NCBI GenBank assembly: GCA_027489245.1
Contig: JAIYAC010000025.1
Coordinates: 275,102-339,101, forward strand
Direction: 5' to 3'
DNA length: 64,000 bases
Origin: Neisseriaceae bacterium
GTDB taxonomy: Bacteria > Pseudomonadota > Gammaproteobacteria > Burkholderiales > Chromobacteriaceae
This document shows positions 29,489 through 37,832 of the stretch, piece by piece. A program made the translations under genes and the position numbers. Each line of letters opens with the position of its first letter. Position 1 is the first letter of the stretch. The notes beneath the pieces are model-generated. The model saw only the letters and a program-made list of their open reading frames with translations. It was not told where the DNA came from and made no database searches.

Positions 29489-31486
29489 GTGACATTGCGG
29501 CCATTAGTTGCGGGGCTGGCGATCGCATTTGCTGCTGCGTCGCCATGGGCACAAGCGGGTCTGGGGGGGATTCGCTTGCTTGCTGGCCCGGGAGAACCGT
29601 TTTATGCGGAGGTGGCACTGGATCCGGAGCAAGGGCTGGAAAACCCGTTTGTTGCGCTGGCATCCCGTGAGCGTTACTCCACCCTGGCGCCTTACTCAGA
29701 CAAGGCCAGCCAGCTCCAGATCAAAACGGTGGAGGTGGCCCCGCAGCAGTATCTGGTCCGCATTACCGGCCCGGTACTGGCACCGGGTGAGCCATTCAAT
29801 TTTGCCCTCGAGCTGTCCTGGCCTTCTGGCAAAGTGGTGCGCGAGTACCGCATTAGTGGCGGTGCGCCCGCACCGGGCCCATCCGGCAAGAAAGAAGATA
29901 GCAGCGCCGCCCTGGCGGAGCGTCACCCCTTGATTGATGAGCCTGGCGGGTTGGCGTTTGGCGAGGGGCGTTTGTTGTCAGCACGTGGTCTGCCGATGCG
30001 CGCTGAAATCGAACTGCTGGGTGACTGGCCTGCGTCCATCACCGCCGCCACGTTTGCCGTATTGTCTGATGGCAACGCTCTGGGTAAGCCAGTGCTGGCG
30101 CTGCATCAGCGTAAAGGCCGCCAGTGGCTGTCTATCAGTTCAAGTATTCCTTTGCAGCAAGCCCGTGTGGCTTTTAGCCTAGAAGCCCGCCACGACGGCG
30201 CCATCATTCAGCGTGGCTTTGTGTTTGCTGTGCCACAGCGCGGCGTCTATCTGAGCAAGCCGCTTGCGCGCCCGACCGCGCCGGCTATCGATATGGCAGG
30301 GCAGTATCGCGTGCAGCCCGGCGATACCTTGTCTGGTTTGGCGCGGCGCTTTGCCCAGGGCAAGACGGTTGCGCAAACAGAAAGTGCGCTGTATGCGGCC
30401 AACCCCAAAGCGTTTGCGCACGGTGACAGAAACAAGCTGTTTGCCGGTGCGCTGATGCGTGTGCCGATGGCTGCCGCAGGCGAGGCGCCCGCCGCAGAAA
30501 AACCGGTGGCGGTGCCAGATAGTGCTGCTAAAGCAGTTGCGGTAAAACCGCTTGCTTCCGCTGCTGCGGCAGCTGCACCAGAGGCTTCTGCCGCACAGGC
30601 AGCGCAACTGGCCTCGGCGCCGGTGGTGTCTGCGGAGGAGCAGGAGAAACTGGCCCAGTTAAAAGCCGCTCAGCAGCGACTTGACTGGCTGGAGTCCGAA
30701 ATCAACCGCTTGTCTGCCCAGCCAGCCAAAACAACCATCGCGCATCGCCCGGAAGAACCCACGCAGCAAGACGAAGCGTTTCTGGACGAGAACCTTACGC
30801 AGTGGGTGCTGTATGGTGTCGGCGGCTTGTCGGTAGCCAGCCTGCTGGCATGGCTGCTGGTCAAGCGCCGCCGTGCGGCTGTCAAGCAGCCGCTGCCTGT
30901 GTCCAGGCAGCGCAACGCCATGGGGCCGGTGACCATCAGTGCTTCGCTCGGCCCGGATGAGCAGCCCTTGGTGCAGCCTATTGCCGACGATATCAACCTG
31001 CAGGCCATTGATGTGCTGGCCGAGGCCGATGTGTTGATGGCTTACGGGCGTTTTGACGCAGCGGAACAGCTGCTGCGCGAGAGCCTGGCGAACGAGCCGG
31101 ATCGCGAAGATTTGCGCATGAAGCTGCTGGATCTGATTGCACGCAAGGGCAATCGTCAGGAGTTCGAGTCTGTAGCGCTGGATTTGCTGGCCGTATTCGG
31201 CCCGACCAGCGGCTTGTGGAAGCGTGTGTTGCAGCTGGGCGGTACGCTGGACCCGGACAACCCGCTGTATCGCCCTGCTCAGCAGGCATCGGAGCATTTT
31301 GTCCTGGATGAGCCTCGTGCGCCGGTAGATCTGGGTAATTTTGCGCCAGAGCCGGATGAAGTCGTGCCGCTGTCTAGCCAGGTAGATAATGTTGAGGCGG
31401 CGCAGGATCTGGCGCGGCTTTATCGCGAGATGGGCGATACCGAAACCGCCGATGCCCTGTTGCGCGAGGCGGGTATCAAAACGTGA
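29489..31486 (+). CDS. FimV-like protein (second copy)
   Basis: A 665-aa paralogue of the preceding gene. It starts at GTG 29489 with AAAAAGGA upstream. It has a signal peptide ending near AQA, the FimV N-terminal domain starting GLGGIRLLAGPGEPFYAEV, a LysM-like segment (YRVQPGDTLSGLARRFAQG), an Ala-rich linker, a coiled coil (EKLAQLKAAQQRLDWLESEI), and a membrane helix at about 430-450. A TPR-like region (ADVLMAYGRFDAAEQLLRESL) and the C-terminal motif DLARLYREMGDTETADALLREAG follow. The same domain order as its neighbour shows tandem duplication and divergence. Confidence 0.9.
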   Translation: MTLRPLVAGLAIAFAAASPWAQAGLGGIRLLAGPGEPFYAEVALDPEQGLENPFVALASRERYSTLAPYSDKASQLQIKTVEVAPQQYLVRITGPVLAPGEPFNFALELSWPSGKVVREYRISGGAPAPGPSGKKEDSSAALAERHPLIDEPGGLAFGEGRLLSARGLPMRAEIELLGDWPASITAATFAVLSDGNALGKPVLALHQRKGRQWLSISSSIPLQQARVAFSLEARHDGAIIQRGFVFAVPQRGVYLSKPLARPTAPAIDMAGQYRVQPGDTLSGLARRFAQGKTVAQTESALYAANPKAFAHGDRNKLFAGALMRVPMAAAGEAPAAEKPVAVPDSAAKAVAVKPLASAAAAAAPEASAAQAAQLASAPVVSAEEQEKLAQLKAAQQRLDWLESEINRLSAQPAKTTIAHRPEEPTQQDEAFLDENLTQWVLYGVGGLSVASLLAWLLVKRRRAAVKQPLPVSRQRNAMGPVTISASLGPDEQPLVQPIADDINLQAIDVLAEADVLMAYGRFDAAEQLLRESLANEPDREDLRMKLLDLIARKGNRQEFESVALDLLAVFGPTSGLWKRVLQLGGTLDPDNPLYRPAQQASEHFVLDEPRAPVDLGNFAPEPDEVVPLSSQVDNVEAAQDLARLYREMGDTETADALLREAGIKT

Positions 31487-32115
31487 TCATGCCCACATTT
31501 CACCCAACAGCCAGCCTCCTTGTCTGGCTGTTTTTCATTGTGGCCTTGTCTGGCTTGCATGGGGCGAGTTTGTTGTGGGCTGCGGGGCTGTGGCTGATGG
31601 TGCCGGGTGCCTGGCGTGCGCTGCTGCGGGCAGCATGGCATATGCGTTTCTTGCTGCCGGCGGTGTGTCTGCTGTCTGGCTGGTTTGTGCCGGGCGTGCC
31701 GTGCTGGGCAGAGCAGGCGTGGTCCCCATCGCGTGAGGGCTTGCTGCTGGGCGGCGAGCAGGCGCTGCGCTTGCTGGTGATGTCGGCTAGCGTGCGTGTG
31801 CTGTGGCTGGCTTACGGGCAGGCTGGTTTTCTGGCGGGCCTGCATCTGCTGCTGGCCCCGCTGGCTTGGGCCGGCTTGCCGGTAGGGCGCTTTAGCTTGC
31901 GTCTGGTGCTGACGCTGCAGCAGGCAGAGCAGCTGCTGGCGGCCCGCCCGCGCTTGTCGCTGGCCTGGCTGGCAGCCAGCCTGCAGGCAGATCAGGGGTC
32001 ACAAACCTTGCCGGATAAGGTAGAGTTGGGTTTTTACTCTTGGCAGTATCGGGATGGGGCGCTGGTGTGTGTGGCCGGCCTGGTTCTGATCATCATCATG
32101 AAAGTAGTGCAATGA
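31483..32115 (+). CDS. EcfT/CbiQ-like membrane protein
   Basis: A 210-aa integral membrane protein with about five hydrophobic segments. The stretch [24 protein letters not shown] and the following [11 protein letters not shown] resemble the T-component (EcfT/CbiQ) of energy-coupling-factor transporters, which links a substrate-binding protein to ATPases. No EcfA ATPase or S-component is nearby, so the assignment to transport is tentative. A GTG at 31483 overlaps the previous stop by four bases (GTGA); an ATG at 31489 is the alternative. Its stop overlaps the truA start (ATGA). Confidence 0.65.
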   Translation: MIMPTFHPTASLLVWLFFIVALSGLHGASLLWAAGLWLMVPGAWRALLRAAWHMRFLLPAVCLLSGWFVPGVPCWAEQAWSPSREGLLLGGEQALRLLVMSASVRVLWLAYGQAGFLAGLHLLLAPLAWAGLPVGRFSLRLVLTLQQAEQLLAARPRLSLAWLAASLQADQGSQTLPDKVELGFYSWQYRDGALVCVAGLVLIIIMKVVQ

Positions 32116-32900
32116 GAATCGCGCTGGGTCTGGAATACGACGGGCGCGCATTTGCCGGCTGGCAAACCCAGCCAAGCGGCAACACCGTACAAGATAAGCT
32201 GAACCAGGCGCTATCGGCCATTGCCGGCGAGCCTGTCAGCACGCTGGCAGCCGGGCGAACCGATGCCGGGGTGCATGCCCTGATGCAGGTGGTGCATTTT
32301 GATGCACCGGTCAGCCGCCCGCTGAATGCCTGGGTGCGCGGCGTGAATGCGCATTTGCCCCCCTCGGTGGCGGTGGTATGGGCGCGTGAGGTGAGTGATG
32401 CATTCCACGCCCGGTTTTCGGCGTTTTCCCGCTCTTACCGCTATTTCCTGCTGACGCATCCGGTGCGGCCAGCCCTCACCGCTGGCCGTGTCGGCTGGTA
32501 CCACCAGCCGCTGGATATCGACGCCATGCGTGCCGCTGCGGCTGTACTGTTGGGGCAGCACGACTTTTCCAGTTTTCGCGCGGCGGAATGTCAGGCCAAG
32601 TCGCCGCTCAAGCATTTGCAGCAGCTGGATATCAGCGAGAGCCAGGGTTTGATCCGCTTTGACCTGACGGCCGATGCCTTCTTGCACCATATGGTGCGCA
32701 ATATGGTGGGTGCGCTGGTGTATGCCGGTAAAGGCAGCCTGGATGTGGCCGGCATGCAGGCTTTGTTGGCCGCATGCGACCGCACCAAGGCGCCGCCCAC
32801 CTTCATGCCGGACGGGCTGTACTTGACGGGCGTGGGTTATCCGGCGGTTTTTGATCTGCCCACCCAGGCGCAGCCAGAGCGCTTAACGCTGTGGAGATAG
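32112..32900 (+). CDS. truA: tRNA pseudouridine(38-40) synthase
   Basis: A 262-aa pseudouridine synthase that modifies positions 38-40 of the tRNA anticodon arm. Catalytic Asp51 is in [11 protein letters not shown]. Other landmarks are [23 protein letters not shown] and [13 protein letters not shown]. The start at 32112 overlaps the stop of the EcfT-like gene. It contains an exact GTTGGCCGCA at 32765-32774. Confidence 0.97.
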   Translation: MRIALGLEYDGRAFAGWQTQPSGNTVQDKLNQALSAIAGEPVSTLAAGRTDAGVHALMQVVHFDAPVSRPLNAWVRGVNAHLPPSVAVVWAREVSDAFHARFSAFSRSYRYFLLTHPVRPALTAGRVGWYHQPLDIDAMRAAAAVLLGQHDFSSFRAAECQAKSPLKHLQQLDISESQGLIRFDLTADAFLHHMVRNMVGALVYAGKGSLDVAGMQALLAACDRTKAPPTFMPDGLYLTGVGYPAVFDLPTQAQPERLTLWR

Positions 32901-32901
32901 C

Positions 32902-33555
32902 ATGACTGTGCGTACCAAGGTTTGCGGTTTTACCCGCCCGCAGGACGCGGCCGCCGCCGCTGCGCTGGGGGTGGATGCTATCGGCTTGGTGTTTTACGCA
33001 CCCAGCCCGCGCCATGTCACCATCGCGCAGGCGCAGGCCATCATTGCCGCCTTGCCGCCTTTTGTCAGCGTGGTGGCATTGTTTGTGAACCCGTCAGCAG
33101 ACGAAGTGCAGCAGGTGTTGGCCGCGTGTGCCATCGACGTGCTGCAGTTCCACGGTGAAGAAACCCCGGCCTTTTGCCGCAGTTTTCAGCGCCCTTACCT
33201 GAAAGCCGTGCGCGTGCGCCACGGCATGGACCTGGCCGCCTATGCGGCCAACTATCACGATGCACGCGGTCTGCTGACCGACGCCTTCGTGGAAGGTGCC
33301 CATGGCGGCACCGGCGCCGTATTCGACTGGACGCTTATCCCGCCAGCGTTACCCTTGCCGTTGATCTTGTCCGGTGGGCTGGATGCGGCCAACGTGGCCG
33401 ATGCGGTGCGCCGCGTCAAACCCGCCGCGGTAGATGTCTCCAGCGGGGTAGAGGCGGGTAAAGGTATCAAGCACCCCGAGCGTGTGGCGGCGTTTCTGGC
33501 CGCCGTGCGGGAAGGGCAATATTCAACGGTGCCAGACATGGGTCTGGCGTCTTAA
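32902..33555 (+). CDS. trpF: Phosphoribosylanthranilate isomerase
   Basis: A 217-aa TIM barrel that isomerises phosphoribosylanthranilate in tryptophan synthesis. The N-terminal [11 protein letters not shown] carries the catalytic Cys (KICG-type motif). [18 protein letters not shown] and [13 protein letters not shown] with VDVSSGVE complete the pattern, including catalytic Asp. It begins one base after truA, 23 bases before trpB, so truA-trpF-trpB are probably one unit. Confidence 0.97.
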   Translation: MTVRTKVCGFTRPQDAAAAAALGVDAIGLVFYAPSPRHVTIAQAQAIIAALPPFVSVVALFVNPSADEVQQVLAACAIDVLQFHGEETPAFCRSFQRPYLKAVRVRHGMDLAAYAANYHDARGLLTDAFVEGAHGGTGAVFDWTLIPPALPLPLILSGGLDAANVADAVRRVKPAAVDVSSGVEAGKGIKHPERVAAFLAAVREGQYSTVPDMGLAS

Positions 33556-33578
33556 AACAAAACCATCAGGAGCATTCC

Positions 33579-34778
33579 ATGAGCAGTTATGACTTCCCCG
33601 ATGCACGTGGCCGTTTTGGCGCGTATGGCGGTGTCTATGTAGCGGAAACATTGATGGCAGCATTGGACGAGCTGAATGCCGAGTACGCCCGCGCCAAGGC
33701 TGACCCGGCATTCTGGCAAGAGTATCACCACGAGCTTAAGCATTTCGTTGGCCGCCCCAGCCCGATTTACCATGCCAAACGCTGGTCCGAGCAGCTGGGC
33801 GGTGCGCAGATCTACTTCAAGCGCGAAGACCTGAACCACACCGGTGCGCACAAGGTAAACAACACCATCGGCCAGGCCTTGCTGGCACGCCGCATGGGCA
33901 AGAAACGCGTGATCGCCGAAACCGGCGCCGGCCAGCACGGTGTGGCCTCGGCCACGGTGGCGGCGCGTTACGGCATGGAATGCGTGGTGTATATGGGTTC
34001 CGAAGACGTGAAGCGCCAGGCGCCCAACGTGTTCCGCATGAAGCTGCTGGGCGCCACCGTGGTGCCGGTAGAAAGCGGCTCCAAAACCCTGAAAGACGCG
34101 CTGAACGAAGCCATGCGCGACTGGGTAACCAATATCGACAGCACGTTCTACATTCTGGGTACTGCTGCCGGCCCGCACCCTTACCCCATGCTGGTGCGCG
34201 ACTTCCAGCGCATTATCGGTATCGAAGCCAAAGAGCAGATGCAGGACATGCTGGGCCGTCAGCCGGATATGGTGGTGGCCTGCGTGGGTGGCGGCTCCAA
34301 CGCTATCGGTATCTTCCACCCGTATGTGGACGTGGATGGCGTGCGCCTGGTAGGGGTAGAGGCGGGTGGTGACGGTGTGGACACCGGCCGCCACGCTGCG
34401 CCGCTGTCGGCGGGCAAGCCGGGCGTGCTGCACGGCTTCCGTAGCTACCTGATGCAGGACGAAGACGGCCAGATCATCGAGACCCATTCGGTGTCTGCCG
34501 GCCTGGACTACCCGGGCGTGGGCCCTGAGCACAGCCTGCTGAAAGACATCGGTCGTGCCGAGTACGTGGCCATCAACGATGACGAAGCGCTGAAGGCGTT
34601 CGAGGACTGCTGCCACCTGGAAGGCATCATTCCGGCGCTGGAATCCAGCCATGCGCTGGCACACGCTGCCAAAATGGCCCCTACCATGGGCAAAGACCAG
34701 ATCATTCTGGTGAACCTGTCCGGCCGTGGCGATAAAGACATCAACACCGTAGCCGGTCTGATGGGTATCACGCTGTGA
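33579..34778 (+). CDS. trpB: Tryptophan synthase beta chain
   Basis: A 399-aa PLP enzyme that joins indole and serine. Lys92 in HTGAHKVNN forms the Schiff base, and GGGSNAIG holds the phosphate of PLP. The tail [10 protein letters not shown] is standard. The stop overlaps the GTG start of the next gene (GTGA), so the small ABM protein is inserted between trpB and trpA with translational coupling. Confidence 0.98.
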   Translation: MSSYDFPDARGRFGAYGGVYVAETLMAALDELNAEYARAKADPAFWQEYHHELKHFVGRPSPIYHAKRWSEQLGGAQIYFKREDLNHTGAHKVNNTIGQALLARRMGKKRVIAETGAGQHGVASATVAARYGMECVVYMGSEDVKRQAPNVFRMKLLGATVVPVESGSKTLKDALNEAMRDWVTNIDSTFYILGTAAGPHPYPMLVRDFQRIIGIEAKEQMQDMLGRQPDMVVACVGGGSNAIGIFHPYVDVDGVRLVGVEAGGDGVDTGRHAAPLSAGKPGVLHGFRSYLMQDEDGQIIETHSVSAGLDYPGVGPEHSLLKDIGRAEYVAINDDEALKAFEDCCHLEGIIPALESSHALAHAAKMAPTMGKDQIILVNLSGRGDKDINTVAGLMGITL

Positions 34779-35104
34779 TCATAGCGCCGGTGCTGGAGGC
34801 AGCCTATTTGCAGGTGAGGGCAGGGCAAGAGCGGGCATTTGAACAGGCTTTTAAACAGGCCTCGCCCCTGATTGCTGCCACAGCCGGCTACGCCGGCCAT
34901 ACCCTGCAGCACTGCCTGGAAGTGCCGGGCCGTTATCTGCTGCTGGTGCAGTGGCAAACGCTTGAGGCCCACACTGTGGGCTTTCGGCAATCGCCACAGT
35001 ATCAGCAGTGGCGCGCGTTATTACATCATTTCTATGACCCGTTCCCGGTGGTCGAGCACTTCGAAACCGTATTGAACTCCCCATGCAAGGACCATACCGC
35101 ATGA
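34775..35104 (+). CDS. Antibiotic biosynthesis monooxygenase (ABM)-fold protein
   Basis: A 109-aa dimeric alpha/beta-barrel-type protein. The first half has [20 protein letters not shown], the typical opening strand and helix, and the rest has [28 protein letters not shown]. This matches the ABM/YgiN-like superfamily, whose members are small monooxygenases or heme and quinone-linked enzymes. It sits inside trpB-trpA with stop/start overlaps at both ends (GTGA and ATGA), so it is produced with tryptophan synthase. Its reaction is unknown. Confidence 0.8.
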   Translation: MIIAPVLEAAYLQVRAGQERAFEQAFKQASPLIAATAGYAGHTLQHCLEVPGRYLLLVQWQTLEAHTVGFRQSPQYQQWRALLHHFYDPFPVVEHFETVLNSPCKDHTA

Positions 35105-35895
35105 GCCGTGTAGCCGAAACCTTTGCACGCCTGCAAGCTGCAGGCGAAAAAGCCCTGATTCCTTTCATTACCGCTGGTGACCCGAACCCCGGGCTGACCG
35201 TGGGCCTGATGCACGGCCTGGTAGATGGCGGTGCCGACATTATCGAGCTGGGCATTCCGTTTTCCGACCCCATGGCCGATGGCCCGGTGATTCAGCGTGC
35301 CAGCGAGCGCGCATTGGCGCACAAGGTTGGCCTGCGCCACGTGCTGGCGATGGTGAAAACCTTTCGCGAAACCAACCAGCACACCCCGGTGGTGCTGATG
35401 GGTTACCTGAACCCGGTGCATGTGCTGGGTTACGAGGCGTTTGCCCAAGCGGCAGCCGCAGCGGGTGTGGATGGTGTGCTGACTGTAGACTGCCCGCCAG
35501 AAGAAGCAGAAGATCTGACCGCCGCGTTGACCGCCGCGGGGCTAGACCCGGTGTTCCTGATTGCGCCGACTACGCCGGCTGAGCGGGTGCGCGAAATTGC
35601 CCGTCTGGCACGGGGTTACGTCTACTATGTGTCATTAAAAGGCGTTACCGGCGCGGGAAATCTGGACATTGACGACGTAGCGCGTAAAATTGCCGCCCTT
35701 AGAGAACACATTACTGTACCTATCGGTGTGGGCTTTGGTATTCGCGATGCCGAAACCGCCCGTGCTATCTCCGTGACGGCAGATGCTGTTGTGGTGGGTA
35801 GCCGCCTGGTACAGGAAGTCGAGGCGGCAACACCCGAAACTGCCATAGAGCAGTTAACCCGTCTGGTAGCCACACTGAAGGCTGCCATCCGTTAG
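35101..35895 (+). CDS. trpA: Tryptophan synthase alpha chain
   Basis: A 264-aa TIM barrel that cleaves indole-3-glycerol phosphate to indole. Catalytic Glu lies in [19 protein letters not shown], and Asp in [32 protein letters not shown] and [12 protein letters not shown] are also standard. The start at 35101 overlaps the ABM gene stop. Confidence 0.98.
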   Translation: MSRVAETFARLQAAGEKALIPFITAGDPNPGLTVGLMHGLVDGGADIIELGIPFSDPMADGPVIQRASERALAHKVGLRHVLAMVKTFRETNQHTPVVLMGYLNPVHVLGYEAFAQAAAAAGVDGVLTVDCPPEEAEDLTAALTAAGLDPVFLIAPTTPAERVREIARLARGYVYYVSLKGVTGAGNLDIDDVARKIAALREHITVPIGVGFGIRDAETARAISVTADAVVVGSRLVQEVEAATPETAIEQLTRLVATLKAAIR

Positions 35896-35924
35896 GACAA
35901 TACTGGATACCCGTTCCAGTGATA

Positions 35925-35951
35925 CTGCGGCCAGCACTACGTTGGCCGCAG
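35925..35951. repeat. Inverted GTTGGCCGCA pair between trpA and accD
   Basis: CTGCGGCCAGC (35925-35935), a 5-nt spacer, and GTTGGCCGCAG (35941-35951). The second arm has the exact word; the first has one substitution. It follows the trpA stop and precedes accD. Confidence 0.7.
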
Positions 35952-35972
35952 CTTTAGATTCAAGGAGTCAGC

Positions 35973-36845
35973 ATGAGCTGGTTGAACAAACTCCTGCCGC
36001 CGAAGATCAAGCGCGATACGCGCGTGAGCAAGTCGTCGGCGGTGCCGGAGGGGCTGTGGAGCAAGTGCCCGGCCTGCGAGGCGGTGCTTTACCATACCGA
36101 CCTCCAAAGCAACCTGCAGGTCTGCCCCAAGTGTGGCCATCACCACCCGATTCACGCCCGTGAGCGCCTGGATGTCCTGCTGGATGCCGAAGGTCGCCGT
36201 GAAATAGGTGCCGAAGTCAAACCGGTAGACATTTTGAAGTTCAAGGACAGCAAACGCTATCCTGACCGTCTGGATGCCGCGCAGGAAGCCACCGGCGAAG
36301 ACGATGCGCTGGTAGTGATGCAGGGCAGTATCCACAATCTGCCGGTGGTCGTGGCCGCGTTCGAGTTCCGCTTTATTGGCGGTTCCATGGGCTCTGTGGT
36401 GGGTGAGCGTTTCGTGCGTGGCGTACAAGCTGCGGTAGAAGCGCGTGCGCCGTTTATCTGCGTGGCTGCTTCTGGTGGGGCGCGCATGCAGGAGGGCCTG
36501 AATTCGCTGATGCAAATGGCCAAGACCTCGGCCGCACTGCAGCTGCTGTCTGATCACCAGCTGCCGTTCATTTCCATTCTCACCGATCCGACCATGGGTG
36601 GTGTGTCGGCCTCGTTTGCTTTCCTGGGCGATGTGGTGATCGGTGAGCCGGGCGCGCTGATCGGCTTTGCCGGCCCGCGAGTGATCGAGCAGACCGTACG
36701 TGAAACGCTGCCGGAAGGTTTCCAGCGTTCGGAGTTCCTGGTAGAAAAAGGTGCAATCGATATGATTGTTGATCGTCGCGAGCTCAAACTGCGTGTTGCC
36801 ACCCTGCTGGCGATGTTGCAAAAAGAGCCGACGGTTGCGGCCTGA
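35973..36845 (+). CDS. accD: Acetyl-CoA carboxylase carboxyltransferase subunit beta
   Basis: A 290-aa subunit that transfers the carboxyl group from biotin to acetyl-CoA, the first step of fatty acid synthesis. A zinc ribbon is visible (Cys32, Cys35, Cys51, Cys54 in CPAC and CPKC). The crotonase-like core has [22 protein letters not shown] and [11 protein letters not shown]. accA is elsewhere. A long hairpin lies downstream. Confidence 0.98.
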   Translation: MSWLNKLLPPKIKRDTRVSKSSAVPEGLWSKCPACEAVLYHTDLQSNLQVCPKCGHHHPIHARERLDVLLDAEGRREIGAEVKPVDILKFKDSKRYPDRLDAAQEATGEDDALVVMQGSIHNLPVVVAAFEFRFIGGSMGSVVGERFVRGVQAAVEARAPFICVAASGGARMQEGLNSLMQMAKTSAALQLLSDHQLPFISILTDPTMGGVSASFAFLGDVVIGEPGALIGFAGPRVIEQTVRETLPEGFQRSEFLVEKGAIDMIVDRRELKLRVATLLAMLQKEPTVAA

Positions 36846-37204
36846 TCGTTCATCCGTCCGGCCCTTACTTGTGCCTGTACGGCTGGTCTTTGTGCCCGGC
36901 ATAAAGAAACAGGCGGCTGAGTGGTTGAGCTGATTGTGCACCGGACAAAAAGAAACCCCCTGTTTGCATTGCAAGCAGGGGGTTTCTTTTTGTCCGGTGT
37001 TGGCTCGGTGGCGTATTTTTTCTGATTTTTATAGCGGGTACTATCGCTTTACAGAGCAAGCTGTAGAGTGGTTTGGCCATTTTTAAACTAAAATATATCA
37101 AAATACAAAATATGGTTTGCTTTGTATGAATTAGCCTGTCACTTCAAGTGTGCCAGCCTGCTGCTTTGTTGGATAATAACGGGATACAAGCATGGGACGG
37201 CCAG
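36846..37204. other. Intergenic stretch with a long hairpin and AT-rich promoter region
   Basis: 359 bases without a gene. The left half holds the 24-bp hairpin at 36939-36999. The right half (about 37010-37130) is strongly AT-rich, with TAAAATATATCAAAATAC around 37087, and probably carries the promoter of the cupredoxin-like gene. Confidence 0.6.
36939..36999. terminator. Very long perfect hairpin after accD
   Basis: A perfect 24-bp inverted repeat: the left arm starts CACCGGACAAAAAG (36939) and ends CCCCCTG (36962); the right arm spans 36976-36999. The 13-nt loop can itself pair (TTGC/GCAA). The A-run and T-run sit inside the arms, so half of the stem acts as a normal bidirectional terminator. 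Confidence 0.85.
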
Positions 37205-37831
37205 ATGAAATATGACAAAATTGCTGCGAGTGTCGGTGTCGCCGTGCTGACAAGCTTGCTGTCCATACCTGCGCAGGGGGGCGATGTGACGGTGAGCGTG
37301 AGTGACAGCCAGGGGTTGGCCGTGGCTGATGCGGCAGTTTATTTTCAGCCATTGCAGGGCAGGGCGCCGAAGGGTGGGCAAAAGGGGTCGATCGAACAGA
37401 TAGACAAAACGTTTGTGCCCTATGTATCCATCGTACAAACAGGTACGGCAGTCTCTTTTCCTAATAAGGATGCCGTGCGACATCACGTTTATTCGTTTTC
37501 GGCACCCAAGGTATTTGACCTGAAACTGTACTCGGGCACGCCCAGCCAGCCCGTGGTGTTTGACAAGCCTGGCCTGGTCGCGCTGGGCTGTAATATCCAT
37601 GACTGGATGTTGGCGTATGTACTGGTGGTGGAGACGCCCTGGTTTGCGGTGAGCAAAGACCGTGGCAGTGCCGTAGTAGAAAATGTTCCGGCGGGTGATT
37701 ACAACATGACGATATGGCACCCCCGCATGAAAGAAGAAATGATGCAGCAAATCAAAGTAGGGGCTGCCGCGCAGACTGTGCGGGCCAAGGTGACGTTGAG
37801 CAAGCCAGACTTGCGCCGGCAAGGGGGTTAG
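37205..37831 (+). CDS. Secreted cupredoxin-like protein (methylamine utilisation-like)
   Basis: A 208-aa exported protein with a signal peptide (cleavage near AQG). It has the cupredoxin-type sequence FPNKDAVRHHVYSFSAPKVFDL and GLVALGCNIHDWMLAYVLV, with candidate copper ligands His-His, Cys and His. It resembles the plastocyanin-like proteins that annotation pipelines call methylamine utilisation protein. One base separates its stop from the GTG of the next gene, a membrane-bound GGDEF-EAL protein, so the pair is probably a periplasmic sensor partner plus c-di-GMP enzyme; this is inference. Confidence 0.8.
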   Translation: MKYDKIAASVGVAVLTSLLSIPAQGGDVTVSVSDSQGLAVADAAVYFQPLQGRAPKGGQKGSIEQIDKTFVPYVSIVQTGTAVSFPNKDAVRHHVYSFSAPKVFDLKLYSGTPSQPVVFDKPGLVALGCNIHDWMLAYVLVVETPWFAVSKDRGSAVVENVPAGDYNMTIWHPRMKEEMMQQIKVGAAAQTVRAKVTLSKPDLRRQGG

Positions 37832-37832
37832 G

